The notes: generated by a model not told the origin, from the letters alone. A DNA stretch of 64,000 nucleotides from [Borrelia] finlandensis (GCF_000181875.2 NZ_ABJZ02000005.1:310001-374000); one strand, 5' to 3'; positions 36,165 to 45,929 are shown, counted from the first letter of the stretch. Program-made: numbers and translations.

Positions 36165-38261
36165 CTAAACTTTGATAATTTTTTTAATATACTCAGGACT
36201 CAAAATAGCTTTCTTACCATTTCTCAAGCTAATTTTAACAAACTGCAAGTTGCTTTGGTACCAGCTATCAACAACTATTCCCTTTTCTCCATTATAAATT
36301 ATATAGTCTCCAATATTAAATCCAATATCCCTTTTATTATTAATAAAAAAATTATTAAAATTCTCTTTTAAATACTCAGGGATAAAGATAATGTCATAAG
36401 AGTTTTTGTCAATATCTTGGAAAAAAACAGAAGGCAAAGTGCCCTTATAAGAACCTCTAAAAGCTCGCCTTAAGTTTAAGGTAACAATAAGCTCTGATTT
36501 AGCTCTTGTGATTGCAACATAAAAAAGCCTTCTCTCCTCTTCAAGTCTATCTTCTGTTAATTCTTCAATTTCAGCAGGTAAAAGACCTTTCTCAAGCCCA
36601 GAAATTACAACTCTATCAAATTCAAGCCCCTTAACACCGTGAATTGAAGACAAAAGTATATTGGACTTAAAATCTCCAGAAATTAAAGGAGAAAGTGAAG
36701 AATTTTCTAAAAATATAGCAAGACCTTCAAACGTGCCTGAATATTCAATTCCACTATTAATAAGTTCATCAATATTTCTTAATTTTTCATCCTTATCAAA
36801 TTTTTTATAATAATCTAAAAGACCAAACCTAATTACGACATCCTCAATAAAAGTAGATAAATTAATATAATTATCTTCAAAAAGTTTTTTACCCAGCTCA
36901 TCATAAACATTTAAAAATAATAAAAGGGACTCTTTGGCTCTATTTTTAAGCAAACCTAAAGTCTTTTTACTAGCACAAAACAAATTGAAATTAACATCTT
37001 CATCGTTTAAAGAACTAATTATTTTGCCTAGAGTAGTTTTTCCAATTCCTCTAGAAGGCTTGTTTATCATTCTCAAGAAAGATATTTTATCTTTCTTGTT
37101 TATAAAAAGCCTAAGCAAACAAATAATATCTTTTATTTCCTCTCTATCATAAAATTTAATTGATCCTAAAACCTTGTATGGGATATTCTTCTTTAAAAAA
37201 GATGTTTCAAAATGAAAAGATTGAGAATTAAATCTATAAAGTATTGCTGTCTGAATATCATTGGAAATAAGCAAATTAGAAAAATATTCAGCTTCATCTG
37301 AAGTGCTTTGAAAAACTAAAAATTTCATCCTTTTATTAGAACTATTTTGAGTTGTTATTTGCTTTTCGTATCTATTTTTATTTTTTGAAATAACCTCATT
37401 TGCAATGCCCACTATATTTGAATTTGAACGATAATTTTGAACTAAATAAAATTTAATAACATTGTCAAAAGTTTTTTCAAATTCAAGAATATTTTCAATT
37501 CTAGCTCCCCTAAAAGAATATATTGACTGATCTTCATCTCCTACGACCATAAAATACATACCATCTAAATAAAGTTCTTTTAAAAATAAAAATTGTGAAT
37601 AATTTGTATCTTGATATTCATCTACAAAAATAACTTTAAATCTAGATTGAATAGACTCTTTTAAAGATTTAGATTGCCTCAGCATTAAAATAGGCTTAAT
37701 AATAAGATCTGAGAAATCAAAAGCATTATTTTTGGCTTTCTCTTCCTCATAAATTTTAATATACTCATATTCCTTTTCTGTAAATTCAATAAATTTTTCT
37801 AAGAAAAAATTTTCTTTGTCTTTTAAAATCAAAGCTGCAATATGTTTTGCCATTTCAAGATTTGGAGCAAGATCAATTTGTTTAATAAATTTAACAACAT
37901 CATTAGTATCCCAAATTGTAAAATTTGAATCATAATTTTTGTTAAAATCCTTATAGTAAACTCTCAAAAGCCAAGACCCAAAAGAATGAAAAGTTTGAAT
38001 ATGAAGTTTTTTATCAAATTTTAAAAGATCATTTATCCTATCATTCATTTCATTTGCAGCTTTATTGGTAAAAGTTAAAGCCAAAATTTCATTAGGATCT
38101 ATATTCATATGTTTGATTAAATGCACAATTTTTGCAATTATAACTCTTGTTTTACCACTTCCAGGCCCTGCTAAAACAAGCATTGGATTTTTACTTTTAT
38201 TAAAAACAATTTTTTCTTGAGAAGTATTTAAACTAGAAAAAAATTTTTTTATTTTATCCAT
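36165..38261 (-). CDS. uvrD: UvrD/Rep/PcrA family DNA helicase
   Basis: 698-residue superfamily 1A 3'-5' helicase used in nucleotide excision and mismatch repair and in clearing replication forks. Motif I AGPGSGKTRVI, Ia ALTFTNKAANEM, II VDEYQDT, III GDEDQSIYSFRGA, IV QNYRS, V SSIHGVKGLEFDRV and VI YVAITRAKSEL are all intact, and a C-terminal Tudor-like stretch (GDYIIYNGEKGIVVDSWY) ends it. The in-frame GTG at 38264 just before the ATG is also possible. Sits between the RodZ-like gene and gatC, one message with both. Confidence 0.96.
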   Translation of the reverse strand: MDKIKKFFSSLNTSQEKIVFNKSKNPMLVLAGPGSGKTRVIIAKIVHLIKHMNIDPNEILALTFTNKAANEMNDRINDLLKFDKKLHIQTFHSFGSWLLRVYYKDFNKNYDSNFTIWDTNDVVKFIKQIDLAPNLEMAKHIAALILKDKENFFLEKFIEFTEKEYEYIKIYEEEKAKNNAFDFSDLIIKPILMLRQSKSLKESIQSRFKVIFVDEYQDTNYSQFLFLKELYLDGMYFMVVGDEDQSIYSFRGARIENILEFEKTFDNVIKFYLVQNYRSNSNIVGIANEVISKNKNRYEKQITTQNSSNKRMKFLVFQSTSDEAEYFSNLLISNDIQTAILYRFNSQSFHFETSFLKKNIPYKVLGSIKFYDREEIKDIICLLRLFINKKDKISFLRMINKPSRGIGKTTLGKIISSLNDEDVNFNLFCASKKTLGLLKNRAKESLLLFLNVYDELGKKLFEDNYINLSTFIEDVVIRFGLLDYYKKFDKDEKLRNIDELINSGIEYSGTFEGLAIFLENSSLSPLISGDFKSNILLSSIHGVKGLEFDRVVISGLEKGLLPAEIEELTEDRLEEERRLFYVAITRAKSELIVTLNLRRAFRGSYKGTLPSVFFQDIDKNSYDIIFIPEYLKENFNNFFINNKRDIGFNIGDYIIYNGEKGIVVDSWYQSNLQFVKISLRNGKKAILSPEYIKKIIKV

Positions 38262-38263
38262 CA

Positions 38264-39463
38264 CTAATAAACTTCAGAAACCTTAAGATCAAACCCTGAG
38301 GGGGTCTTTACCCAAAAAAATTGAACAGCAAAAATTTCTTTTCCCTGCTCTTTTAAAAAAGGAGTAATGTCTCTGTCATTAAGAATGATATTAACATCAG
38401 AAAGTCTTGAAAAAAATAGTATCAAAGATTTTTCAAAAGCTAAATTAATAGGAATACCTTTGGATGCAAAAAGAGACTTGCCATAAAGATTGTTTTCATC
38501 GGCATATCTAAAAAATGTATCATTTAGAAAATCGATTTTCAAATCAACATTTGAAAGTTTTTGAGAAGAATATAGGGTAAGATAATTGCTGCTCGGCAAT
38601 TTTTCAGTTCCCTTAACATCAAACTGCCAATTTAAAATATTAAATCTATTGTCAATATTAGTTTCAGATACATATTTAACATTTAAGGCAAAAGACTCTA
38701 AACTTACATGAGCTATTTTCAACTTATCATAATAATAATTCTCATAAATAATTTTGACTCTAATATTATCATCAAGATTTATCTCTTTAAACTCTCCTAA
38801 ATTTAAAATATTCTTACTTTTTTTAAACTCATCAACAATAACTAAATCATCGCCAATAAACGATGCTCTATATTTTGCAATATCATCACTATACGTTAAA
38901 GATAAAAAATCTCCCTCTTTAAGAGAAACGTTCCAAAAATTCTTTTTATCAAAAGAAACTTCATGAATATTTGAAATTATCTTTTCATCCTGGCTAAGAT
39001 TGAAAAATTTTTTAAAATAGCCTTCCACTTCTCTAAAATATACAAACACAAACAATAATAAAAGAACACCAACAATGCCTAAAAAGACTTTAAAAATACT
39101 TAAAGACTCTAAACTAAAAAAAAACAATTTTTTTTCTGAAACTTTATTGTCGCTTAAAAACCCTAAATTTGAAATTTTATCTTCAGATTTAATCCCAATA
39201 TAACTATTATTAAGTCTACTTTTATAATCCTTAAAAAGCGTTGATATTAATCTAGAATCAATATCTAAATATTCGCTATAAGTTCTTAAAAATCCAACAG
39301 CCAAAACTTCGTTTGGGAAAATTTCAATATTAGAATCTTCAAGAGCCTTAAGATACTTAATAGAAATTTTAATATCCTCAGCTACCATTTCAAGAGTCAA
39401 ATTTTTACTATCTCTAACTTTTCTCAAGTAACTCCCAAATTTAATAAAATCATTTTCTTCCAT
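38264..39463 (-). CDS. RodZ-like cell-shape protein (HTH plus membrane helix)
   Basis: 399 residues. An N-terminal helix-turn-helix domain of the RodZ type (FGSYLRKVRDSKNLTLEMVA, then IKYLKALEDSNIEIFPNEV and GFLRTYSEYLDID, about residues 8-72), a linker, one membrane helix at about 118-140 (VFLGIVGVLLLLFVFVYF) and a long extracytoplasmic beta-rich domain. RodZ couples MreB filaments to the peptidoglycan machinery; no direct evidence exists here beyond architecture. Located between lolA (11 bp) and uvrD (overlap), an unusual pairing seen across Borreliella. Confidence 0.8.
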   Translation of the reverse strand: MEENDFIKFGSYLRKVRDSKNLTLEMVAEDIKISIKYLKALEDSNIEIFPNEVLAVGFLRTYSEYLDIDSRLISTLFKDYKSRLNNSYIGIKSEDKISNLGFLSDNKVSEKKLFFFSLESLSIFKVFLGIVGVLLLLFVFVYFREVEGYFKKFFNLSQDEKIISNIHEVSFDKKNFWNVSLKEGDFLSLTYSDDIAKYRASFIGDDLVIVDEFKKSKNILNLGEFKEINLDDNIRVKIIYENYYYDKLKIAHVSLESFALNVKYVSETNIDNRFNILNWQFDVKGTEKLPSSNYLTLYSSQKLSNVDLKIDFLNDTFFRYADENNLYGKSLFASKGIPINLAFEKSLILFFSRLSDVNIILNDRDITPFLKEQGKEIFAVQFFWVKTPSGFDLKVSEVY

Positions 39464-39474
39464 AGATTTAAACC

Positions 39475-40125
39475 TTAATTTTTTTTAATATCATATAAAA
39501 AATTATCTACCTTATTTGAAGATTTTGGAGGATCATATTTAAATTTGCTATCAAGAATTCCAACATTGAACTTCACAGCAGTCAAATCAATAACTATTTC
39601 GCGCCCACCACTAGTAGGAAAAGCAGTAATTCTTCTAATTATTCCATCCGGAGCAAAAGCAATAATAAAAGAATTAATAGTAGCAGCCCCCTTGTAAAGC
39701 TTTCTAAAAAAAGTTAATTTAATATATTTTCCAGGCTCAGATGAATCAAGATCTTCTAAATTTGGAGAATTGGTATAAGATACGCTGTACTCACTATTTA
39801 AAACTTTCATAAGACCTCCTCCACTACTACCCTTTAATAATTGCTGATTAAAAGAAGTCCCAAGAGATGGAACATAAACTGTCAAAAATTCACCATCACT
39901 TACAAAAACTTGATTATTTGAATCTAAATTAATAATAAACTTGTCTGGAAACTTATAAAGCAAAACACCTGTTTGCTTTAACCCCTTTAAAGTAAAATTA
40001 ATTGTTGCTTGCATATCCTCTATATTTTGATATTTAGCATAAATTCCTTCAAAATATTGATTTGCAGATATTTGAGAAAACACAGCAACAGGATACAAAA
40101 CTAATAAAAGCATTGTTTTTATCAT
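39475..40125 (-). CDS. lolA: LolA-like outer-membrane lipoprotein carrier
   Basis: 216 residues with a signal peptide (MIKTMLLLVLYPVAVFSQ). The LolA fold is indicated by YQNIEDMQATINFTLKGLKQ, LYKFPDKFIINLDSNNQ, FVSDGEFLTVYVPSLGT and GIIRRITAFPTSGGREI. It would carry lipoproteins through the periplasm from LolCDE to the outer membrane. Borreliella is packed with lipoproteins but has no obvious LolB, so this carrier's exact destination is open. First gene of the long minus-strand operon; divergent from the RqcH-like gene across a region with a clear palindrome. Confidence 0.85.
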   Translation of the reverse strand: MIKTMLLLVLYPVAVFSQISANQYFEGIYAKYQNIEDMQATINFTLKGLKQTGVLLYKFPDKFIINLDSNNQVFVSDGEFLTVYVPSLGTSFNQQLLKGSSGGGLMKVLNSEYSVSYTNSPNLEDLDSSEPGKYIKLTFFRKLYKGAATINSFIIAFAPDGIIRRITAFPTSGGREIVIDLTAVKFNVGILDSKFKYDPPKSSNKVDNFLYDIKKN

Positions 40126-40195
40126 TCTATGAACTCTTATTATTAAGCTTAAGCTATTAACAAAACTACATTTAAACTATTTATTGTCAATAAAC

Positions 40196-40230
40196 TTTAT
40201 TTCCATAATACTACATATCATGGAAATAAA
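40196..40230. promoter_or_regulatory. 11-bp palindromic site between lolA and the RqcH-like gene
   Basis: TTTATTTCCAT (40196-40206) and ATGGAAATAAA (40220-40230) are exact inverted copies with a 13-base spacer, in the middle of a 192-bp divergent promoter region. The half-site recurs in two other divergent regions of the window. The centre-to-centre distance of 24 bp, a little over two helical turns, suits a dimeric regulator. Confidence 0.5.
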
Positions 40231-40317
40231 CTATTATTAATAGTACTAGTTTAATACATAAAATAAAAATTTAAAGCTTAGGTATAAACACCTTGAGAGA
40301 ATTAGGATTTGATAAAA

Positions 40318-41739
40318 ATGTCTTTGAATTACACTGAAATAAATACTTTAATTAAAGAAATTCCTTTCACAAACTCTTTAATAACAAAAATAATACAACC
40401 GGATTACAAGAGTTTAATTTTAGAGATTTACAATAAAATTGACAATAAAAAATTTAAAATACTAATCTGCTTAAATCCAAACACTACAAGATTCCATATA
40501 ACAAAAAAAAATTTCAAAAAGAATGCTTTAAAATTAAGATTTTCTGACTTCTTAAAATCAAAAATTCAAAATGGAAAAATTATAAAAGCTTTCCAAATGA
40601 AAAATGAAAGAATCATTTCTCTTGAGATTTTACAAAAGGACATAATTATCTTATTTATTAAATTGTGGCCATCCTCGCCCAATATAATAGCTACAAATTC
40701 AAACTTTAAAATACTAGATGCATATTACAGAAGGCCGAAAATAAAAGAAACAACAGGTGAAATCTTTTTAAAAGCCAAAGAAATACATGAAAGCAATAAA
40801 ATGTCTGATAAAAAAATTATGGGACTAAAGGAAGAATATAATAATACTAGCTATACATCTTATTCTGAATTTCTTGAAAATTACTACGAATCGCTTAATG
40901 ATCAAATTAAAAAAAACAATACAAAAGAATTGCTTATTGAAAAATATAAAAAAGAGTTAATTGTTTTAGAAAAAAGAATAGACTCTTTAAAACAACAAAT
41001 TAAACTGCTTGAAAACATTGAAAACGAAAAGGAAAAAGGCGAATTGATTTTATTAAATATTAATAAAATACAAAAAGGGATTAAAGAAATAAACCTATTA
41101 AATTATAAAGAAGAAAAAATTAAAATATCCTTAAACCAATCATTATCACCAAAAGAAAATGCCTTACAATATTTTAAAGCATATAAAAAGGGTAAAAATT
41201 CTTTTAAAACCATACAAAATCAATTAAAAGATAATCTAGATAAATTTAATTTAATTCAATCAAAAATAACAATGTTAAAAGTCGAAAATTTAATTCCGGA
41301 AGAAGAATATAATAAAGAAAAAACTGCTAAAGAAAAAGAAAAAACGCCAAAAATAGGCTTGCATTTTACCTATTGTGGATTTGAAATTCTTATTGGAAGA
41401 CACGCAAAAGAAAACGATGAACTTTTAAGACATTGCGTTAAAGGAAATGACTATTGGCTTCATACAAGAGATTATCCTGGAGCTTATGTTTTTATTAAAA
41501 ATCAAAAAAATAAAACTCCTAGCCTTGATGTCCTTTTGAGTGCTGGTAATTTATGCGTATTTTACACAAAATTAGCAAAAAAATCGGGAAAAGCCGATCT
41601 TTACTATACTCAAGTTAAAAATTTAAGAAGAGTTAAAAATAAAAAGCTAGGCCTTGTAATTCCAAAAGCAGAAAAAAATTTACATATTAAGCTAGATGAA
41701 AATCTAATAAAAAAAATAAAACCTAAACACTGCTTATAG
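40318..41739 (+). CDS. NFACT/RqcH-family protein (fibronectin-binding protein homologue)
   Basis: 473 residues. An N-terminal NFACT-N domain, a long coiled coil (about residues 195-320, rich in Lys/Glu), and a C-terminal NFACT-R domain, GNDYWLHTRDYPGAYVFIKN then SAGNLCVFYTKLAKKSGKADLYYT. In other bacteria RqcH binds stalled 50S subunits and adds C-terminal alanine tails; the B. burgdorferi counterpart BB0347 was also reported to bind fibronectin. An in-frame TTG at 40309 is rejected because AGGA would be only one base from it; the ATG at 40318 has it at 10 bases. It has no signal peptide, so the ribosome role is the simpler reading. Confidence 0.88.
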   Translation: MSLNYTEINTLIKEIPFTNSLITKIIQPDYKSLILEIYNKIDNKKFKILICLNPNTTRFHITKKNFKKNALKLRFSDFLKSKIQNGKIIKAFQMKNERIISLEILQKDIIILFIKLWPSSPNIIATNSNFKILDAYYRRPKIKETTGEIFLKAKEIHESNKMSDKKIMGLKEEYNNTSYTSYSEFLENYYESLNDQIKKNNTKELLIEKYKKELIVLEKRIDSLKQQIKLLENIENEKEKGELILLNINKIQKGIKEINLLNYKEEKIKISLNQSLSPKENALQYFKAYKKGKNSFKTIQNQLKDNLDKFNLIQSKITMLKVENLIPEEEYNKEKTAKEKEKTPKIGLHFTYCGFEILIGRHAKENDELLRHCVKGNDYWLHTRDYPGAYVFIKNQKNKTPSLDVLLSAGNLCVFYTKLAKKSGKADLYYTQVKNLRRVKNKKLGLVIPKAEKNLHIKLDENLIKKIKPKHCL

Positions 41740-41770
41740 CAAAGTAAAGTTTTGAATTTTTTGCAAAATA

Positions 41771-41799
41771 TTGTTATTCAATGACAAAAAGCATAAAAT
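41771..41799 (+). promoter_or_regulatory. pyk promoter
   Basis: TTGTTA (41771-41776), a 17-bp spacer and TAAAAT (41794-41799) match sigma70 at 4 and 5 positions. Expected start near 41806, right before GGAGGAAG and the pyk ATG at 41824. Confidence 0.6.
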
Positions 41800-41823
41800 T
41801 TATAAAAGTGGAGGAAGAACTTT

Positions 41824-43257
41824 ATGATTTCAAAGTTAACAAAAATTGTAGCAACAATATCTGATCTTAGATGCGAACCAGAACATATAAAAGATTTGCA
41901 CGATGCGGGGGTAAATGTTATAAGGCTAAATACTGCCCATCAATCACACGAAGATACAATAAAAGTAATAGACAATGTTAGAAAAATTTCAAATAAAATA
42001 GCTTTAATGATTGATACAAAAGGACCAGAAGTTAGAACAGCAAATATTGAAAATCCTATTATTGTAAAAACTGGAGACAAGGTAATCATTTCAACCTCGC
42101 CTATTAATGAGCCTAATAACTTTCAAACCAATTATGATGGATTTGTCAAAGAAGTACCCCAAGGATCTAAAGTGCTAATTGATGACGGTGAGCTTGAAAT
42201 GACTGTTGTTACCAAATTGCCTGACAGATTGATTTGTGAAATTAAAAATGACGGCCAAATTAAAAATAAAAAATCAATCAACACCCCCGGAATTTCTCTT
42301 AAGCTACAATCAGTAACCGAAAAAGACAAAGGATTTATTGAGCTTGCAGCAAAATATAATGTTGATTTTATTGCCCATTCGTTTGTAAGACATTCCAAAG
42401 ACGTTCAAGATGTTCAAGAAATTTTAACTGCCTCTGGAAATCCTGATGTAAAAATTATATCCAAAATCGAAAATCAAGAAGGAATTGACAACATTGAAGA
42501 AATTGTAAAAGCTTCTTACGGAATAATGGTTGCAAGGGGAGACATGGGGGTTGAAATTCCTGCAGAAGATGTACCCATTGCTCAACTTAAAATAACACAA
42601 ACCTGCATAAAGTATGGAATACCGGTGATTACAGCAACTCAAATGCTTCATACAATGATTGAAAATCCAAGACCTACTAGAGCAGAAGTGTCTGACATCG
42701 CTAACGCTATTTTAAACGGCACAGACGCAATTATGTTATCCGGAGAAACCGCCTACGGGAAATATCCAATTGAAGCTGTAAAAATGATGACAAGCATTGC
42801 TAAAAAAGTTGAAAAACACAGAAAAATGACCTTATATAAGGATGAACTTTTTTACGATAAAAGCATCACAAGAAACTATATTATCAAATGTGCAATTGAT
42901 GCCACAAAACTTATGGACGTAAAAGCAATTATTGTAGATTCTCTAAAAGGCAAAACCGCAAGAATAATGGCAACCTACAGAGCAAGTGTTCCATTATTCA
43001 TTACAACAAATAGCGAGAGACTAGCAAGAGAATTAGCATTATCTTACGGAGTTTATTCTAATCTTGTAGACAATAATTTCAAAAGAACTACCGAATTTGT
43101 AGTAACTTCTCTTAAAATGTTAAAAGAACAAGGCATTGTTAATGACAAAGACACTGTAATAATTATTTCTGGAAATCCAAATAGAAATATTGAAAAAGGA
43201 ACAGAATTTATGGAAATAAACACAGTAGAAGATGCAATCAAAGGACGAAATATATAA
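41824..43257 (+). CDS. pyk: Pyruvate kinase
   Basis: 477 residues; makes ATP and pyruvate from phosphoenolpyruvate, the last step of glycolysis on which Borreliella depends for energy. LMIDTKGPEVRT, IISKIENQEG (active-site Lys), GIMVARGDMGVEIP and NGTDAIMLSGETAYGKYP are all present. GGAGG stands 10 bases before the ATG. Followed by a MEMO-like gene on the same strand, 17 bp on. Confidence 0.97.
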   Translation: MISKLTKIVATISDLRCEPEHIKDLHDAGVNVIRLNTAHQSHEDTIKVIDNVRKISNKIALMIDTKGPEVRTANIENPIIVKTGDKVIISTSPINEPNNFQTNYDGFVKEVPQGSKVLIDDGELEMTVVTKLPDRLICEIKNDGQIKNKKSINTPGISLKLQSVTEKDKGFIELAAKYNVDFIAHSFVRHSKDVQDVQEILTASGNPDVKIISKIENQEGIDNIEEIVKASYGIMVARGDMGVEIPAEDVPIAQLKITQTCIKYGIPVITATQMLHTMIENPRPTRAEVSDIANAILNGTDAIMLSGETAYGKYPIEAVKMMTSIAKKVEKHRKMTLYKDELFYDKSITRNYIIKCAIDATKLMDVKAIIVDSLKGKTARIMATYRASVPLFITTNSERLARELALSYGVYSNLVDNNFKRTTEFVVTSLKMLKEQGIVNDKDTVIIISGNPNRNIEKGTEFMEINTVEDAIKGRNI

Positions 43258-43274
43258 AGCAAGCTAGAAACTCC

Positions 43275-44015
43275 TTGGTTGAAAACATATTTTATTCAAA
43301 TAATACAAACGACTTGTCATTTAAATTGGAAGAAAAAAAAACTCACAAAGCCCTCCTAACAAGTTATGGAAGCTATGAGTTTTTTTTAAAAAATGAATGC
43401 TTGTTTAAAAAAATAATATCAAATCAAACTAATAATGTATTTATAATCTCTGAAGCCAAAAGCAATTTTTTAATTAATATATCTAATCACAATGTGTGGA
43501 AAATTTTTAATAAAAATATTAAAGTAAACCTAAAGATATTAAAATCATTAAAAACCTTAAATTTTATTAATATAGACGATAAATTAATCGAAAATGATCA
43601 CAAAATTGAAATTACATTGAATTTTATTAGCAACATAAAGGAAAACATAAAAATAATTCCAATAATTTTTGGAAAAACTTGCAATAAACATTTACTAAAA
43701 TTTTGCGAGTTTTTAAAACCTTTTATAAACAGAGAAGAAAATTCATTTATTTTGCTATCTTGCTTTATTTCAAAATCTACAAATATAAAAAAAGCCTTAA
43801 AGCTTGAAGAAAATTTAAAGCATATCCTTCTTGAAGAAAAATTGCCTAATCTTAACCTAATACTAGAAAACTATAAATCAAAAAAAATATTTCCGGAAAA
43901 TATAAATGCGATCATGACCATTTCAAGCCTTTTTAAACATTTCGAATTTACAGACTCAAAAATAAGATTTAACTCCCTAGAATACTTAATATCAAGCAGT
44001 ATTCTAATAAGATAA
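43275..44015 (+). CDS. MEMO-like protein lacking metal ligands
   Basis: 246 residues. The run NVFIISEAKSNFLINISNHN, then KLIENDHKIEITLNFIS, IKIIPIIFGKT and NSFILLSCFISKS aligns along its length with the MEMO family pattern (h-h-h-GPSHH ... EHSIEVHLP ... IIPILVG ... hVVSSDFSH). The paired His became Ser-Asn, EHS became DHK and SSDFxH became LSCFIS, so the family's metal-binding residues are mostly absent; the N-terminal HAGxxY part is also missing. The start is TTG at 43275 with no clear ribosome-binding site; the true start may be elsewhere or translation may be coupled to pyk. Convergent with rpmB. Confidence 0.6.
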   Translation: MVENIFYSNNTNDLSFKLEEKKTHKALLTSYGSYEFFLKNECLFKKIISNQTNNVFIISEAKSNFLINISNHNVWKIFNKNIKVNLKILKSLKTLNFINIDDKLIENDHKIEITLNFISNIKENIKIIPIIFGKTCNKHLLKFCEFLKPFINREENSFILLSCFISKSTNIKKALKLEENLKHILLEEKLPNLNLILENYKSKKIFPENINAIMTISSLFKHFEFTDSKIRFNSLEYLISSSILIR

Positions 44016-44033
44016 AATTGTCAAAATTAAAAT

Positions 44034-44312
44034 TTATAAAAAGTTTTCTATTTTTTTGCAGTTTTTCTTTAAAAAAGCATCAAGCCCTATCTTTGAAATA
44101 CTTCTTAGCGCATTAGCAGAAACTTTAATGCTAACACTTCTTCCAAGATTTGGAATAAAAAATTTTTTATTTATTAAATTAACCTTAAAGGTTCTTTTGG
44201 TTTTTACTCCAATATGTTGTCCAGCTCCACCTTTTTTCTTGGCAAGCCCCTTCCTTGGAACATTGTTTCCAAACATAGTTTTTTTTCCTGTTATCTCACA
44301 CTTCCTAGACAT
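44034..44312 (-). CDS. rpmB: 50S ribosomal protein L28
   Basis: 92-residue L28. MSRKCEITGKKTMFGNNVP is the signature start, followed by TKRTFKVNL and VSANALRSISKIGLDAFL. The CxxC zinc pair of some L28 proteins is not present (only one Cys at 5), so it is the zinc-free type. It lies 17 bp after the DUF gene on the same strand. Confidence 0.97.
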   Translation of the reverse strand: MSRKCEITGKKTMFGNNVPRKGLAKKKGGAGQHIGVKTKRTFKVNLINKKFFIPNLGRSVSIKVSANALRSISKIGLDAFLKKNCKKIENFL

Positions 44313-44329
44313 TTTAACACTCCTTCAAA

Positions 44330-45898
44330 TTAAGATTTTTTCTCCAAATATAAATCCATTAACTTTAAAAATAAAGCTAAACTACCCAAAATATTTTTCA
44401 TTATACCTCCAAAGTTTAAATTGTTTCCATAGCTTTTAGCAAGATCCATATCAAGCTCTTTCCAATTATAAATCAGCTCTCTTTCCAAAGAGACTTTTGA
44501 ATAGTCTGAAAGACAATCTTGCAAACGCTGCTCAATAGAATATATTTTGGAATAATATTCGCTTGATATAGCAAACGCCTTTTTATTAACATCTGCTATT
44601 ATATTTAACAACAATTTCTCCGAAGATTTATCCCCCAAAGAAGCTCTGTGCAACAATGCATTTATTCTATTGCCATAACCGCCTTGTTCCCCCAAATTAG
44701 AATCAAAATCAATAAGACTTGCATAAATATTAATCAAAGCATGCATGTCGTTAGACATTTCTCTTGAAAGCTCTATAAGCTTCCATTGTCCTTTAATAAT
44801 AAGCAAATTAATAATATCATTAAGATCTTTTTTAACAAAATAAATAGTATATGTTCTCAAATAAACTAAAAGTTCGCAATAAATATAACCCGTAGTGCTC
44901 ATAATTTTAGATACAATCTTTTCATTCATTTTTTCATTATAATTATCCAAATTTAAAAAAGATATTCCTGGGAAAAGCTGTTCAGCTAATATTTTAGATT
45001 TATTATTTTTTTGCAAAACTTTAATCTTTTCAATTTCAGTGGCAACATGCTTGGTAAGATCATTAAAAAATATTCTTGCTATTGGATTGGGCTTTTGACC
45101 AACAGAAATAGGGAAATAATCTGGATCCCCGCTAACATATCTTATTAGATATAAAATTTCCTTACTCTTATTTATATCCAAAATAGAAGAAATAATCTTA
45201 ATCCAGACATTAGATTTAATAGGAAAATGTTCTTTATTTCCATAAATTTCTAAAATAATGTCATAAAGGTTTTTCCAAATAGAAATATTCTTAATGCAAG
45301 AAATACATTCTAACAAATCTTTAAGATCATCTATAATAACTCCACAACCTATAGAGCTGAATCTAGGCCTATACACAAAATCATCTTCTGGGAGTAAGTT
45401 GTCAAAATTTTTAAGAACCAAATGATATTGATATAAGACTAAATCAAAAAAATTATGCAAAGCTTCATAAGTTTCATCTATCAATTTAATTTGTTCTTGA
45501 GTTATGTTTTTAAACAAATAAGATAAATTACTATGTAAATTTTTAGGAAGATCTGAAGCAAAATTTATGTTATCGCTTGCAGAAAAAGAATAAATATAAT
45601 CTAAAGACTTCTTCTGGCTTTCATTTAAGTATTTTTCAACAACAAAATGAACAATTTTATTAGAATTTTTATATCTTTGCGCAAATGGCCTTAAGGGAGA
45701 AAAAATTTTATAAAAATTATAAAGAAATCTAGAAAATTGAGGTAAAGCCTGAATTTTTGAAGCATTAAAAAAATTACTTACTCTGCCCAAACTAACTTTA
45801 ACTTCTTTTAACCTTTTTTGCTTTATTTGCTCAGAAGTAAGTTCTTTATTAATACTAAACATAGAAAGTATAAAATCAAATAAACCCAAATTCATCAT
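44330..45898 (-). CDS. Spirochaetal protein of unknown function (DUF5312-like)
   Basis: 522 residues, helical, without signal peptide; two features are the LPQFSRFLYNFYKIFSPLRPF segment near residue 50 and the C-terminal GIMKNILGSLALFLKLMDLYL. I recall related proteins in Treponema and other Borrelia, grouped as a spirochaetal DUF, but no function. The start is an ATGATG right behind AGGGG, and the second ATG or the TTG at 45889 has the better spacing, so the first residues are uncertain. Paired with rpmB; divergent from the binding-protein-like lipoprotein. Confidence 0.75.
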   Translation of the reverse strand: MMNLGLFDFILSMFSINKELTSEQIKQKRLKEVKVSLGRVSNFFNASKIQALPQFSRFLYNFYKIFSPLRPFAQRYKNSNKIVHFVVEKYLNESQKKSLDYIYSFSASDNINFASDLPKNLHSNLSYLFKNITQEQIKLIDETYEALHNFFDLVLYQYHLVLKNFDNLLPEDDFVYRPRFSSIGCGVIIDDLKDLLECISCIKNISIWKNLYDIILEIYGNKEHFPIKSNVWIKIISSILDINKSKEILYLIRYVSGDPDYFPISVGQKPNPIARIFFNDLTKHVATEIEKIKVLQKNNKSKILAEQLFPGISFLNLDNYNEKMNEKIVSKIMSTTGYIYCELLVYLRTYTIYFVKKDLNDIINLLIIKGQWKLIELSREMSNDMHALINIYASLIDFDSNLGEQGGYGNRINALLHRASLGDKSSEKLLLNIIADVNKKAFAISSEYYSKIYSIEQRLQDCLSDYSKVSLERELIYNWKELDMDLAKSYGNNLNFGGIMKNILGSLALFLKLMDLYLEKKS

Positions 45899-45929
45899 CC
45901 CCCTAAAAGCTCTTAAGCCGCCTTACTCT

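Noticed and set aside
40309-41739. Calling the NFACT gene only a surface fibronectin-binding adhesin
   Set aside because: It has no signal peptide or anchor, and the NFACT-N, coiled-coil and NFACT-R layout is that of the ribosome quality-control factor RqcH; adhesion, if real, would be secondary.
44056-44439. 127-codon open frame opposite rpmB and the end of its neighbour
   Set aside because: Antisense to the ribosomal protein L28 gene and no ribosome-binding site.
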